Part shown: piece by piece, positions 8,524-16,799 of the stretch
How the letters are laid out: each line of letters starts with the position of its first letter
How positions within the stretch are numbered: the stretch's first letter is position 1
Source: Kribbella qitaiheensis
GTDB taxonomy: Bacteria; Actinomycetota; Actinomycetes; Propionibacteriales; Kribbellaceae
NCBI RefSeq assembly: GCF_014217565.1
Contig: NZ_CP043661.1
Span: 2,914,001-2,978,000 of the forward strand
Direction of reading: 5' to 3'
DNA: 64,000 nucleotides
Made by a program: the position numbers and the translations under genes
Notes under the pieces: generated by a model
Told to the model about the DNA's origin: nothing
The model's database searches: none
What the model saw: the letters and a program-made list of their open reading frames with translations, nothing else

Positions 8524-9432
8524 GCGAAAAGTTCGAGTTCATCGATGCGGAGTATGCCAACAGGTTGACCCGAGAGAACGGAAATGCGCCGTCGATTGTG
8601 AAGATGTGCCGGTGGCTCGAGGTGAAACGGTCCAGTTTCAATGATTGGCGGAGCCGTCCGATGTCGGCGACTGCGCGCCGCCAAGGCGAACTCAAGCTGA
8701 TCATCGTCAAGTCGTTCGAAGAGTCCGACGAGACCTACGGGTACCGGCGGGTGCATGCCGACCTGGTGGCCTGGGGTGTGACCTGTGGGCTGGAGTTGGT
8801 GCGCAAGCTCATGCGTGAGTTGGGTTTGGAGCCGTGCCAGCCGCGGCCGTGGCGGCACTGTCTGACCGAGCAGGATGGCCAGGGCCGGCCCGATCCCGGA
8901 TCTGGTAGATCGGGACTTCACCGCTGATGCTCCGGGGCACAAGATGGTCGGAGACATTACCTATGTCTCGACCTGGGAAGGGTGGCTTTATCTGGCGACC
9001 GTGCTCGATTGCCACACCAAAGCTGTGATCGGGTGGGCCATGGACGACAATTACAAAACCCCGCTGATCGAAGCCGCGATCGACATGGCGGTGCGGAATC
9101 ACGATCTTGTCGACGGCGCAATCTTTCACTCCGACCGGGGCAGCAACTACACTTCCGCCCAGTTCGCCGCGACTTTGAAGAACAATAATCTTCGCCAATC
9201 AGTCGGGCGGACCGGTATCTGTTACGACAATGCGATGGCCGAATCGTTCTTCGGCGCTCTCAAGAACGAGCGTACCCACCGAACCGAGTACCCGACCCGC
9301 GACCATGCACGCCGCGATATCGCCCGCTACATCGAATTGCGCTACAATACTAAACGCCGTCACTCAGGGCTCGGCTACCGGACCCCACAGCAAGCCCACG
9401 ACGACTACCTGGAAACACAATCCGCCGCCTGA
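8520..9432 (+). CDS. IS3-family transposase OrfB (second element), one-base frameshift
   Basis: The N-terminal part (8520 to about 8880) has the HTH_21 region (ETYGYRRVHADL). The rest, in the next frame, has the rve core: HKMVGDITYVSTWEGWLYLA, then FHSDRGSNYTSAQF and the catalytic Glu in AESFFGALKNE. The frames are separated by one extra G at GGGCC 8882-8886. Removing it gives EQDGQAGPIPDLVDRDF, the usual family reading. Because the element is young with intact ends, a base-call error or a very recent mutation is likelier than decay. The catalytic residues are all present. Confidence 0.85.
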
Positions 9433-9616
9433 ATCAGCCATCAAAAAGCTGTCCGGAAAGCGCGTGGCACCTCATGGGTCACCCGCTACAACACCCGCAG
9501 GCGACACTCCTGGTGCCGCTACCACTCCCCGAACACCTACGAAACCCTCTACCCCGCTACGCTCCCATCAGCGGCATAATCCACCACCCGTGTCCACGAA
9601 CCGGGGGTAAGGCCCG

Positions 9617-10148
9617 ATGCAGATCGAGGATGCTGTGGAGCGCATCTATGGCGCGGTGCGATTCAGCCGGCAATTCATCGAGCAGACCCGCACTCATGTG
9701 GCCGCCGCTCTGTCTAACCACCAGCGGTCGGCTCGACTGCTCAAGCAGCAGCTTCAAAGCGAGGTCCAGGCCCTCGACGTGAAGGAAAACAACCTGCTTG
9801 ATCTGGCCGCCGATGGCTCCCTTCCCCAAGCCAAGATCAAGGAGAGGCTCCGCGGAATCGAACGCCAGCGCCACCATCTCTCCGAACGTCTCGGCGAGGA
9901 AGCTGAAGACTTCACCGACGACGCCCGCCTGATCGAACTCAGCCTGACACTGCTCGAGGATCCCCAAGCGCTCTACCGCCGCTGCGACGACGACCAGAAG
10001 CGGCTCCTCAACCAAGCCATCTTCCACCGGCTTTACCTTGACGAAGACGATGTCACCGGGCACGAACTGCGTCAACCGTTTGCGGGCCCTGCACGCCGTC
10101 CATACCGGCCAAACCACCCTGGACGACCCGTCGCCGTCTCGACCCTGA
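9617..10148 (+). pseudogene. Large serine recombinase, C-terminal remnant
   Basis: About 175 residues with no catalytic N-terminus. They begin MQIEDAVERIYGAVRFSRQF, continue as a long coiled coil (LLKQQLQSEVQALDVKENNL, IKERLRGIERQRHHLSERLG) and end in the helical tail typical of large serine integrases (RLLNQAIFHRLYLDEDDV). The catalytic resolvase domain and zinc ribbon are lost at the IS end (9610). One extra base at GGGCCC 10084-10089 separates the body from the expected ending LHAVHTGQTTLDD, which stops at 10148. It sits next to tRNA-Ala, suggesting it once integrated the dnd island or a neighbouring element. Confidence 0.75.
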
Positions 10149-10274
10149 AACCGCCCTAGACGCCGACATGGCCGCCCCCGTCGCCGGGAACGGCCAATCT
10201 GTGTCGGACCATCGTCTGCGGGTCCTACTGCCCGGCGATGATCTCGCCGGTTGTTCTAATAAGAACCGCCTGGG

Positions 10275-10347
10275 TGGAGCTTAGGGGATTCGAACCCCTG
10301 ACCTCTTCGTTGCGAACGAAGCGCGCTACCAACTGCGCCAAAGCCCC
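10275..10347 (-). tRNA. tRNA-Ala (anticodon CGC)
   Basis: A 73-nt cloverleaf on the minus strand. The acceptor GGGGCTT pairs with AAGCTCC (one G-T pair). The anticodon stem CTTCG/CGAAG holds the loop TTCGCAA with anticodon CGC (reads GCG, Ala). The T-arm contains GGTTCGAATCC and the discriminator is A. CCA is not encoded. It lies between the recombinase remnant and the conserved sepX block, so it probably marks the island/backbone boundary. Confidence 0.95.
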
Positions 10348-10459
10348 AGGCTGCCGCAGTGGTGCCTTGCGACCGCGAAACTCTAACACGGAGAGGCTCT
10401 CGGGCTGAAACCGAGGAGGCGTGTGCCGCCCGGCTGGAAGGGGGGCGGGCAGAGGAAAG

Positions 10460-10498
10460 CCGCGAGCCGACCGCCCGGGATGGGAGGTCGGCTCGCGG
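10460..10498 (-). terminator. Hairpin terminator after sepX
   Basis: Perfect 13-bp stem CCGCGAGCCGACC (10460-10472) with its complement at 10486-10498 and a 13-nt loop. It lies about 30 bp beyond the corrected sepX stop (10527) and before tRNA-Ala, and fits an actinomycete U-poor terminator. Its position supports the short reading of sepX. Confidence 0.7.
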
Positions 10499-10526
10499 AT
10501 GTAGGGGGCCGGGATGTTGGGCGAGG

Positions 10527-11391
10527 TCAGTCGCCTACCGCTCGGCGGATTTCTGGTTCTTCTTCGATGGGGGCGGCGGGCTCCGGTACGACGGGGGGCC
10601 GCTTCCGGCTCGGGGTCCACGGTACGGGCTGAGGAGAAGACCTCGGGACCCGACAGGCTGATCGTGCGAACCGTGCGGTCGGGTGCCTTCTCCTTCATCA
10701 CGTACGTCGGCAGCGTCACCGGGACCGGATCCCACAGGCCCTCGGCAGCAGGGACCGGCTTCGGGACGACCACTGGCTCGGGCTCCGCGACAGGGAGCTT
10801 CACCTCGACGGTCATCTCGTGGTCGGGCGAAGGCGCGGTCGCCGGCCCGCAGTCGTGGTGAGCTTCCGCGGCAGCCCGGCGCTCGGCCACGACGGCCGCC
10901 CGCTCGCGAGCCTGACGGCGAAGCTGCACACGCGTCAGTACGACGAAGCCGACGATGAGCGTCGCCGGAAAAGCGACGGTCCACCACAGCAGGATCCCCA
11001 AGCCGGCCAGCGCAGTGACCGACAGGAGCGAAAGGGTCAGGATCGACAGCACCCGCCGGCGGCGCATAGCGGCCACCCGGCGGGCTCGGTTCGGGACATA
11101 ACGCGCCGGCGGCGACGAATCCGTCGAGACCGGCTCAGCATGCGAACCCGAGCCGCCGCCCGAGGCACCCGCCGAGCCCGCAGGACCAGTAGCACCAGAG
11201 GAACCAGCAGGTCGTACGACGTACTTCGTCTGCGACTGCACATCGTTGTTCCGCGCCAGCACGCGCGCGTCCGACGACGAAGGCGCCGTGCGGCGCGTAC
11301 TCGCCTCGTCGTTGCGCTTCAGCAGCATCGGGACAAGGTAGGCAGCCCACGCGGCGACGATCGCCACATAGATCAGCCCTGTCGTCCCCAT
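10527..11391 (-). CDS. sepX: SepX/GlpR-like divisome membrane protein, one-base frameshift near the 3' end
   Basis: An N-terminal membrane helix (IYVAIVAAWAAYLVPMLLKR) is followed by a low-complexity linker, a basic patch (RRVAAMRRRRVL) and two further hydrophobic segments (SILTLSLLSVTALAGLGIL and FPATLIVGFVVL). This matches actinobacterial SepX (also called GlpR), a membrane protein that stabilises FtsZ rings, encoded beside rimJ and moeA-type genes as here. As written the ORF runs on through tRNA-Ala to 10225. Removing one base from the run at 10593-10600 gives an acidic tail ending EIRRAVGD and TGA at 10527, just before a terminator, and I take that as the real end. Confidence 0.75.
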
Positions 11392-11489
11392 GCGACGACG
11401 CTAAGACCAGCGGAGGGCCAGTTCCGGTACGTGCGCCGGTGTGTCGCAAGAAGACTCGTGTGACTGGTGTGAATAAGCACGCAGTGTGA

Positions 11490-12107
11490 TCAGGTCAGTC
11501 GTGCAACCAGGCCCGGTCCGACTTCCTCGGCGTTCAGCGCGAAGATGCGATGGTCGCGCCACTCTCCGTCGATGTGCAGGAACCTCGGCCGTTCGCCTTC
11601 GTGGCGGAAGCCGAGTTTCTCCACCACCCGCAGACTCGCCTTGTTCTCCGGGCGAATCGCGACCTCGATCCGATGCAGGCCGAGGGTGAACCAGCAATGG
11701 TCCGCGGCGAGCGCGACCGCCACCGGGACGATGCCGCGTCCGGCGTACTGCTCGTCGACCCAGTAGCCGAGGTTCGCCCACCGGGCTGAGCCATAGGTGA
11801 TTCCCGAGACCGTCAACTGCCCCACGAGCGGCCACTTCGCACGCGCACCAGGGCCCGCCGCCCCGCCGTACGTGATGACGAAAGGCAGCATCCGCCCGTA
11901 CCGCGCCTGCCGGTTCCAGTCGCGAGCCATCGAGCGGAAGGTCCGTGCTCCGTCGTCGGCACCCGGCGGCTGGGTCGCATCCCACGGGCGAAGCCAGCTG
12001 AGGTTGCGCTGCCGTGCCGCGCTCCACTCGGGGCCGTCGCCGGCCTTGAGCGGCCGGAGCTGGACCGGGCCGTGCTGGAGTTCGACCGGCCAGTGCACCG
12101 CTGCCAT
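11490..12107 (-). CDS. rimJ: GNAT acetyltransferase, RimJ-like
   Basis: A 205-aa GCN5-related N-acetyltransferase of the RimJ/RimL group. It shows QLRPLKAGDGPEW at the start, a beta-bulge strand with acetyl-CoA loop (YWVDEQYAGRGIVPVAVALA), and the C-terminal ENKASLRVVEKLGFRHEGE. RimJ-like enzymes acetylate protein N-termini, classically ribosomal S5; the target here is not shown. The ATG overlaps the moaB stop (ATGA), placing it in the moeA-moaC-moaB-rimJ transcription unit followed by sepX. Confidence 0.9.
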   Translation of the reverse strand: MAAVHWPVELQHGPVQLRPLKAGDGPEWSAARQRNLSWLRPWDATQPPGADDGARTFRSMARDWNRQARYGRMLPFVITYGGAAGPGARAKWPLVGQLTVSGITYGSARWANLGYWVDEQYAGRGIVPVAVALAADHCWFTLGLHRIEVAIRPENKASLRVVEKLGFRHEGERPRFLHIDGEWRDHRIFALNAEEVGPGLVARLT

Positions 12108-12595
12108 CAGACCTCGTCCGTCCGTGGGTGATCCCCGCCCCGGACCTGGTCGACCGCGTGCTTGAGGAGCGGTTCGAGGACGACCAACCCGTCCTTCACA
12201 CCGCCGCGCGAACCGGGCAGGTTCACGATGATCGTCTTCCCAGCCACCCCGGCGAGCCCGCGCGACAGCGACGCGGTCGGGATGCCCTTCGATACGCCGT
12301 ACGCACGAATGGCTTCGGCGATCCCAGGGATGTCCTTCTCCAACACTGCCGCGGTCCGCTCAGGTGTCTCGTCCGTGGGCGAGATCCCGGTTCCACCGGT
12401 AGTCACAACGACGTCGTACGCCGATGCGACGGCCGCGACCAGCGCCTCGCCGACAGGTGCACCATCCGGCACGACCTGCGGGCCGTCGACCTCGAAGCCC
12501 CAAGAAGCCAGCGCATCGAAAATCAGCGGGCCGGTTGTGTCTGTGTAAATTCCGGCCGCAGCGCGGTTGGACACGCTGATCACGAGCGCTCTCAC
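12107..12595 (-). CDS. moaB: MoaB/Mog molybdenum-cofactor biosynthesis protein
   Basis: A 162-aa MoCF-domain protein: ALVISVSNRAAAGIYTDTTG at the N-terminus, VVVTTGGTGISPTDETPE (the TGGTG molybdopterin-binding loop), and IIVNLPGSRGGVKDG (NLPGS motif). MogA/MoaB adenylylates molybdopterin before metal insertion by MoeA. It overlaps moaC by 4 bp and rimJ by 3 bp. MogA and MoaB are hard to separate by sequence reading alone. Confidence 0.92.
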   Translation of the reverse strand: MRALVISVSNRAAAGIYTDTTGPLIFDALASWGFEVDGPQVVPDGAPVGEALVAAVASAYDVVVTTGGTGISPTDETPERTAAVLEKDIPGIAEAIRAYGVSKGIPTASLSRGLAGVAGKTIIVNLPGSRGGVKDGLVVLEPLLKHAVDQVRGGDHPRTDEV

Positions 12596-13077
12596 GGGCG
12601 GACCCAGTGGCCGGTCTTGCCGCCTTCTTTGGATTCAACCCGTACGTCGGTGATCACGGCGGCCGGATCGAGCGCCTTCACCATGTCGATCACCGCGAGC
12701 CCAGCGACCGCGACGGCGGTCAGCGCCTCCATCTCGACGCCGGTCCGATCGGCTGTCTTCACGGTCGCGACGATCAGCACCGCCTCGTCCGCCACGGAGA
12801 GATCGACCTTCACCCCGGTGATGGCGATCGGGTGGCAGAGCGGGATCAGCGAAGGTGTCTGCTTGGCACCCATGATCCCGGCGATCCGCGCGACGGCCAG
12901 CGCGTCACCCTTCGGCACGCCCTCACCGCGCAGCGCGGCGACGACCTCGGCGCTCACCAGAACCTTGCCCGAGGCAACGGCTCGGCGGGCGCCGGCCTCC
13001 TTGGCCGACACATCCACCATCCGTGCGGCACCGGTCGCGTCGACGTGTGTCAGCCCCCGCCCAGCGTCCTCGGTCAT
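12592..13077 (-). CDS. moaC: MoaC, cyclic pyranopterin monophosphate synthase
   Basis: About 161 aa from the ATG at 13077 (MTEDAGRGLTHVDATGAARM). Key features are MVDVSAKEAGARRAVASG, GIMGAKQTPSLIPLCHP (active-site loop with HP) and the EMEALTAVAVAGLAVIDMVK helix. With MoaA it converts GTP to cyclic pyranopterin. No moaA is in the window. An upstream in-frame start lies inside moeA; the ATG that overlaps the moeA stop by 4 bp is preferred. The family is typically ~160 aa. Confidence 0.95.
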   Translation of the reverse strand: MTEDAGRGLTHVDATGAARMVDVSAKEAGARRAVASGKVLVSAEVVAALRGEGVPKGDALAVARIAGIMGAKQTPSLIPLCHPIAITGVKVDLSVADEAVLIVATVKTADRTGVEMEALTAVAVAGLAVIDMVKALDPAAVITDVRVESKEGGKTGHWVRP

Positions 13078-14300
13078 CCGGTCTCCTCGTCCAGCAGCCA
13101 CAGCTCGGCCTGATCGCCGGCCCGGACGGCGGTGACGTCCTCGGGCACCACGATCAGCGCGTTCGACCGGCTCAACCCGCCGAGCAGGTGTGAGCCGTGC
13201 CCGCCGACTGTACTGGCCATCCACCCCTCGTCGCCGGAGGTGGCCGCGGCCCGGACGAACTGGCGCCGCCCGGACGGCGAGGCGAACCCGTCCATCACGA
13301 TCCCCCGCACCGGCGTACGGCGGTAAGGCATCGCGCCCATCATTCTGCGCAGCGCGGGCCGGACGAACACCTCGAACGACACGTACGCCGAGACCGGGTT
13401 GCCCGGGAGCGTGAAGATCGGCACCTCGTCCTCACCCATCACGCCGAACCCCTGCGGCTTGCCGGGCTGCATCGCCACCTCGGGGAAGTCGATCGTGCCG
13501 AGCTTGGTCAGCACCTCTTTCACCACGTCGTACACGCCTTTGCTCACCCCGCCCGAGGTGATCACCAGGTCCGCACGGACAAGCTGGTCCGACAGTGTGT
13601 CCATGATCTTCTTCGGGTCGTCGTCGACGATGCCGACCCGGTAGACGATCGCGCCGGACGCACGAGCCGCCGCCGCGAGCGTGTAGCTGTTGGAGTCGTA
13701 GATCTGCCCGTCACCGAGTCGCGTCCCTGGCTCGCGGAGCTCCGCACCGGTCGAGACGACGACCACCCGGGGCCTCGGACGAACGGAGACCCGCGCGCGT
13801 CCGACAGCAGCCAGTACTGCGATCTGCCGCGGCCCGAGCACGGTGTCGGCGTCCATCACCTTGTCGCCGGCCCTCAGGTCCTCACCGGCGCGGCGTACCG
13901 ATCCCCCGAGCCGCGGTTGCTGGGTGATCCGCACCGTAGCGGCGCCGCCATCGGTCCACTCGACCGGTACGACGCTGTCGGCGCCGCGCGGCATCGGCGC
14001 GCCGGTCATGATCCGCACGCAGGTTCCGCGGGTCACCACGATCGGCTCGCTCCGCCCGGCGGCGATCTCGCCGACCACGGGCAGCCCGATCGGGTTGTCC
14101 GGCGCGGCCTCGGCGAGGTCGGCGGCCTGGACGGCGTACCCGTCCATCGCCGAGTTGTCGAAGCCCGGCAGGCTCACCGGCGAGACGACGTCCTCGCAGA
14201 GCACCAGCCCGAGCGCCTCCATCAACGGCTGCTCGAACGGCGGCAGCGGCTTCACCCTGCCGAGAACAACTTCCAAATGCTCGTCAACCGTGCGTCTCAC
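13074..14300 (-). CDS. moeA: MoeA molybdopterin molybdotransferase
   Basis: 408 aa from a GTG at 14300 (RRTVDEHLEVVLGRV). It carries the MoeA domain order: domains I/II (GFDNSAMDGYAVQA, IMTGAPMPRGADSVVPVE), domain III (VVVVSTGAELREPGTRLGDG, SGGVSKGVYDVVKEVL, FTLPGNPVSAYVSFEVFVRP) and a C-terminal beta domain. It inserts molybdate into adenylylated molybdopterin. The GTG start removes a non-homologous, arginine-rich upstream extension that the ORF would otherwise include. It is the first gene of the cofactor operon, about 10 bp downstream of an acetyltransferase gene. Confidence 0.94.
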   Translation of the reverse strand: MRRTVDEHLEVVLGRVKPLPPFEQPLMEALGLVLCEDVVSPVSLPGFDNSAMDGYAVQAADLAEAAPDNPIGLPVVGEIAAGRSEPIVVTRGTCVRIMTGAPMPRGADSVVPVEWTDGGAATVRITQQPRLGGSVRRAGEDLRAGDKVMDADTVLGPRQIAVLAAVGRARVSVRPRPRVVVVSTGAELREPGTRLGDGQIYDSNSYTLAAAARASGAIVYRVGIVDDDPKKIMDTLSDQLVRADLVITSGGVSKGVYDVVKEVLTKLGTIDFPEVAMQPGKPQGFGVMGEDEVPIFTLPGNPVSAYVSFEVFVRPALRRMMGAMPYRRTPVRGIVMDGFASPSGRRQFVRAAATSGDEGWMASTVGGHGSHLLGGLSRSNALIVVPEDVTAVRAGDQAELWLLDEETG

Positions 14301-14310
14301 CCACGGAACT

Positions 14311-14775
14311 CTATCTTTCGGGGTGGGCGCCCCAGACCATGCGTACGTCGGGGACCTTCTCCTCGTTCTCCTGGCCGTCCGTACGCCGTACTTCGGTGAA
14401 GCCGTGCTGCCGGTAGAACGCCTGGGCCCGGAGGTTGCTCTGGAACGTCCAGAGCGCCAACCCACCCGGCCGGAGGTCCTTCGCCAGTTCCACCAGGGTG
14501 GAGCCGACCCCTTGCCCGGTGGCCTCCGGTACGACGTACAGCTGATCGAGGTCGTCCCCGTCGAGGGTCAGCACGGCGACGATGCGGCCGTCGTCCGATG
14601 CGATCCAGGTCTGCGCGTCCGGCAGCAGGATCTCCGCGAACCACTTCCGCACCTCCGCGATCGGCCGGATCGTCGGCGGCAACGGCGAGCCCTCGGCGTG
14701 CCGCGACGCCCACCAGACGTCGGCGGCCTCGTCGGTGTCGGGCGGCTCCATCGGCCGGATCAGCAGCTCATCCAC
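14311..14775 (-). CDS. GNAT-family N-acetyltransferase
   Basis: About 154 aa from a GTG at 14775 that overlaps the galU stop by 8 bp (VDELLIRPMEPPDTDEAADV). The acetyl-CoA loop is LYVVPEATGQGVGSTLVELA, followed by FQSNLRAQAFYRQHGFTEV. The substrate is unknown. It lies between galU and moeA on the same strand with tight spacing, so co-transcription is likely. Longer ORF versions starting inside galU read arginine-rich sequence and are rejected. Confidence 0.88.
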   Translation of the reverse strand: MDELLIRPMEPPDTDEAADVWWASRHAEGSPLPPTIRPIAEVRKWFAEILLPDAQTWIASDDGRIVAVLTLDGDDLDQLYVVPEATGQGVGSTLVELAKDLRPGGLALWTFQSNLRAQAFYRQHGFTEVRRTDGQENEEKVPDVRMVWGAHPER

Positions 14776-16156
14776 GCAGCTCGGTCCCATCAGCGATCTC
14801 TCGCCGCTCCCCCGCCGCGGCCTCGACCTCGACGTCACCGATCACGACGACATCCTTGCCGAAGGCAACATCACCGCGGACCTCGAGCCGGTCGGCCCGG
14901 ACCAGCGACGGCGGCCCGGCCGGGAACCGGGACTCGAAGTCGGCCAGGATCCGGAAGTACTCCGGGTCGAGGTCGACATACGGCTCGTCGCCCTCGTGCG
15001 TGGTGGTCAGGTCGCCGGCCTTGTCGAGCTCGTACACGTCGGAGCGCAGTACCAGCAGGTCGTTCGTGGTCTTCACCGGCTTGAACCGGCTCCGGTCGAC
15101 GATCACGGCCTGCGAACCCTCGAAGGTCTCGATCGCCGTTCCCATCCCGGTCTCCAGCTGGATCACCTTCGGCGAGGAGGGGTCGGCCGGGTCGACGTTC
15201 TTGCGGTTCACGATGATCGGCAGGCCGAGGATGCCGTCGTGGCCGGCCATCAGCTCGGCCAGCCGGTCCAGGTCGATCCACAGGTTGTTCGTGTTGAAGG
15301 TCTTGTGCAGTTTGGTGTCCTGGAACGAGGCGGTGTCGTCCGGGTGCACCTGGGCGCTGTCGCGCAGGACCAGCCTGCCGTCGGACTTGCGCACCGCGAC
15401 GTGGCCGCCCTTGCGGTCCGACCTGGTCCGGCGGCAGACCTCCATCCCGAACGGCACGTCGTGCTCGGCCATCCAGGCGGCGATCCGGCCGTCCGGGGTG
15501 GCACCGAGGTTGTCGGCGTTGGAGATGAACGCGTGCCGGAAGCCCTGCTCGCGCAGCGCGTCGAGGGTGCCGGATGCGACGAGCGCGGTGAAGAGGTCAC
15601 CATGTCCCGGCGGGCACCAGGCCAGTTCGGGATCCGCGTCCCACTCGGCCGGCGTCAGGTCGTCGGCCAGCAGCTTGGGCTCCATGTTCTGCAGGAAGTC
15701 CAGCGGCAACCCGTCCACCGGCAGGTCGGCGTACTCGCTCAGGGCCGCGAGCGACTCGTCCTTGGTGCGGAAGGAGTTCATCAGCACCAGCGGCAGCGGT
15801 ACGTCGTACTCCTTGCGCGTGCTCAGGATCTGCCGGGCGATGATGTCGAGGAAGCTCAGCCCGTCCTTGACCGGCAACGCCGACTTCGGCCCGGTGACGC
15901 CCATCGACGTGCCGAGGCCGCCGTTGAGCTTGATCACCACCGTCTCGGCCAGCGCGGCGCGCATCGCCTCGGCGTCGGTGTCGAGATGCTCGAGGTGAGG
16001 AAGATCACCCACCGGCTCGATCTCGGACTCCCGGATCGTGCCCTGCTGGCCCGATTCGAGCAGCCCGTAGTAGTGCGAGAAGACCTTGATCGCCACCTCG
16101 GCCGCACCGGCCGCGCGCATCTTCTCCTGTGCCTGCGCAAGCCCCGCCTCACTCAT
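14768..16156 (-). CDS. galU: UTP-glucose-1-phosphate uridylyltransferase (UDPGP type)
   Basis: 462 aa from the ATG at 16156 (MSEAGLAQAQEKMRAAGAAE). The nucleotide-binding loop is VVIKLNGGLGTSMGVTGPKS, with FISNADNLGA in the active site and a C-terminal beta-helix-like end (VRGDVAFGKDVVVIGDVEVE). This is the eukaryote-like UDPGP family common in actinobacteria rather than the short E. coli GalU. It makes UDP-glucose for cell-wall and storage glycans. It diverges from the formyl-THF cyclo-ligase gene across 58 bp. Confidence 0.92.
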   Translation of the reverse strand: MSEAGLAQAQEKMRAAGAAEVAIKVFSHYYGLLESGQQGTIRESEIEPVGDLPHLEHLDTDAEAMRAALAETVVIKLNGGLGTSMGVTGPKSALPVKDGLSFLDIIARQILSTRKEYDVPLPLVLMNSFRTKDESLAALSEYADLPVDGLPLDFLQNMEPKLLADDLTPAEWDADPELAWCPPGHGDLFTALVASGTLDALREQGFRHAFISNADNLGATPDGRIAAWMAEHDVPFGMEVCRRTRSDRKGGHVAVRKSDGRLVLRDSAQVHPDDTASFQDTKLHKTFNTNNLWIDLDRLAELMAGHDGILGLPIIVNRKNVDPADPSSPKVIQLETGMGTAIETFEGSQAVIVDRSRFKPVKTTNDLLVLRSDVYELDKAGDLTTTHEGDEPYVDLDPEYFRILADFESRFPAGPPSLVRADRLEVRGDVAFGKDVVVIGDVEVEAAAGERREIADGTELRG

Positions 16157-16214
16157 AGCGACAACCCTAGGGGAAGTCGCGTGAGACAGGGGTTCCGATC
16201 CGTACGATCGGTGT

Positions 16215-16799
16215 GTGTTCGCTACCAAGACGGCCGCACGCCACGCGTTGCTCGCCGCCCGGAACGCCTCGGCTGCCGGAAAGGGGTTGCTGGAGTCCGC
16301 GCGGGAGCATCTCGGCGCGCGACAGCGGATCGCGCTGTACGTCTCGATGGGCTCCGAGCCACAGACCGGCGCCCTGATCGACTGGCTGCTGGCCTCCGAT
16401 CGTGAGGTGCTCCTACCGATCCTGTACGCCGACAACGACCTCGGCTGGGGCATCGCACCCGGTGCGGCCGACCTGGTGCCCGGTCGGCTCGGTCTTTCGG
16501 AGCCACGTGTCGACCTCGGTCCCGCGGCCATCGGCACGGCCGACCTGGTGATCTGTCCGGCTCTCGCGGTCGATCGCCACGGCGTACGGCTCGGCCGCGG
16601 CGGCGGTTCGTACGACCGCGCTCTCGCCCGCGTCTCCCCCGGTACGCCGATCTGGGCCGCCGTCTACGACACGGAGATCCTCGACCAGCTCCCGGCCGAT
16701 CCGCACGACCAGCCGGTGCACGCAGCTCTCACGCCCACTCAGCTCGTCACCCTCGGCCGACCCGAATCGGACCGGGACACTAGCGCTCCGGCTTGGTGA
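16215..16799 (+). CDS. 5-formyltetrahydrofolate cyclo-ligase
   Basis: A 194-aa protein with GTG start (VFATKTAARHALLAAR). Family motifs are ALYVSMGSEPQTGALIDWL, LLPILYADNDLGWG and the C-terminal ATP/substrate motif GVRLGRGGGSYDRALAR. It converts 5-formyl-THF to methenyl-THF. In actinobacteria this gene commonly sits divergent from galU, as it does here. The 3' end overlaps the convergent penicillin acylase gene by 20 bp. Confidence 0.92.
   Translation: MFATKTAARHALLAARNASAAGKGLLESAREHLGARQRIALYVSMGSEPQTGALIDWLLASDREVLLPILYADNDLGWGIAPGAADLVPGRLGLSEPRVDLGPAAIGTADLVICPALAVDRHGVRLGRGGGSYDRALARVSPGTPIWAAVYDTEILDQLPADPHDQPVHAALTPTQLVTLGRPESDRDTSAPAW

Larger units (their letters stand above)
8168..9474 (+). 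mobile_element. Second IS3-type element with clean ends and target duplication
   Basis: A 1307-bp element. Both ends begin TGAGGTGCCACG and continue, after four mismatched bases, TTCCGGACAGC, giving about 27-bp inverted repeats. The 4-bp sequence TGGG occurs at 8164-8167 and again at 9475-9478; removing the element and one TGGG restores the OrfB frame of the interrupted IS copy (R-W-V-T-R-Y-N). That makes this the youngest insertion here. It carries orfA, an A7 slippage site and orfB. Confidence 0.92.
7862..9610 (+). mobile_element. IS3-family element copy 2: 5'-truncated and split by a second IS
   Basis: Plus-strand OrfB sequence begins abruptly at about 7870 (WAVADHMRTEL), runs through HSDHGSVYTSKDYANL and AESFNATLKREVL to 8167, is interrupted by another IS (8168-9474), and resumes at 9475 with TRYNTRRRHSW to a TAA at 9577-9579. 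The terminal sequence ending GGGGGTAA at 9610 matches the outer end of copy 1 in reverse orientation. OrfA and the first half of OrfB are missing. The two copies therefore point outward from a junction at 7861/7862. Confidence 0.8.

Noticed and set aside
10225..10526. C-terminal extension of SepX through tRNA-Ala
   Set aside because: It reads tRNA and terminator sequence as protein, and a one-base correction gives a natural end at 10527.
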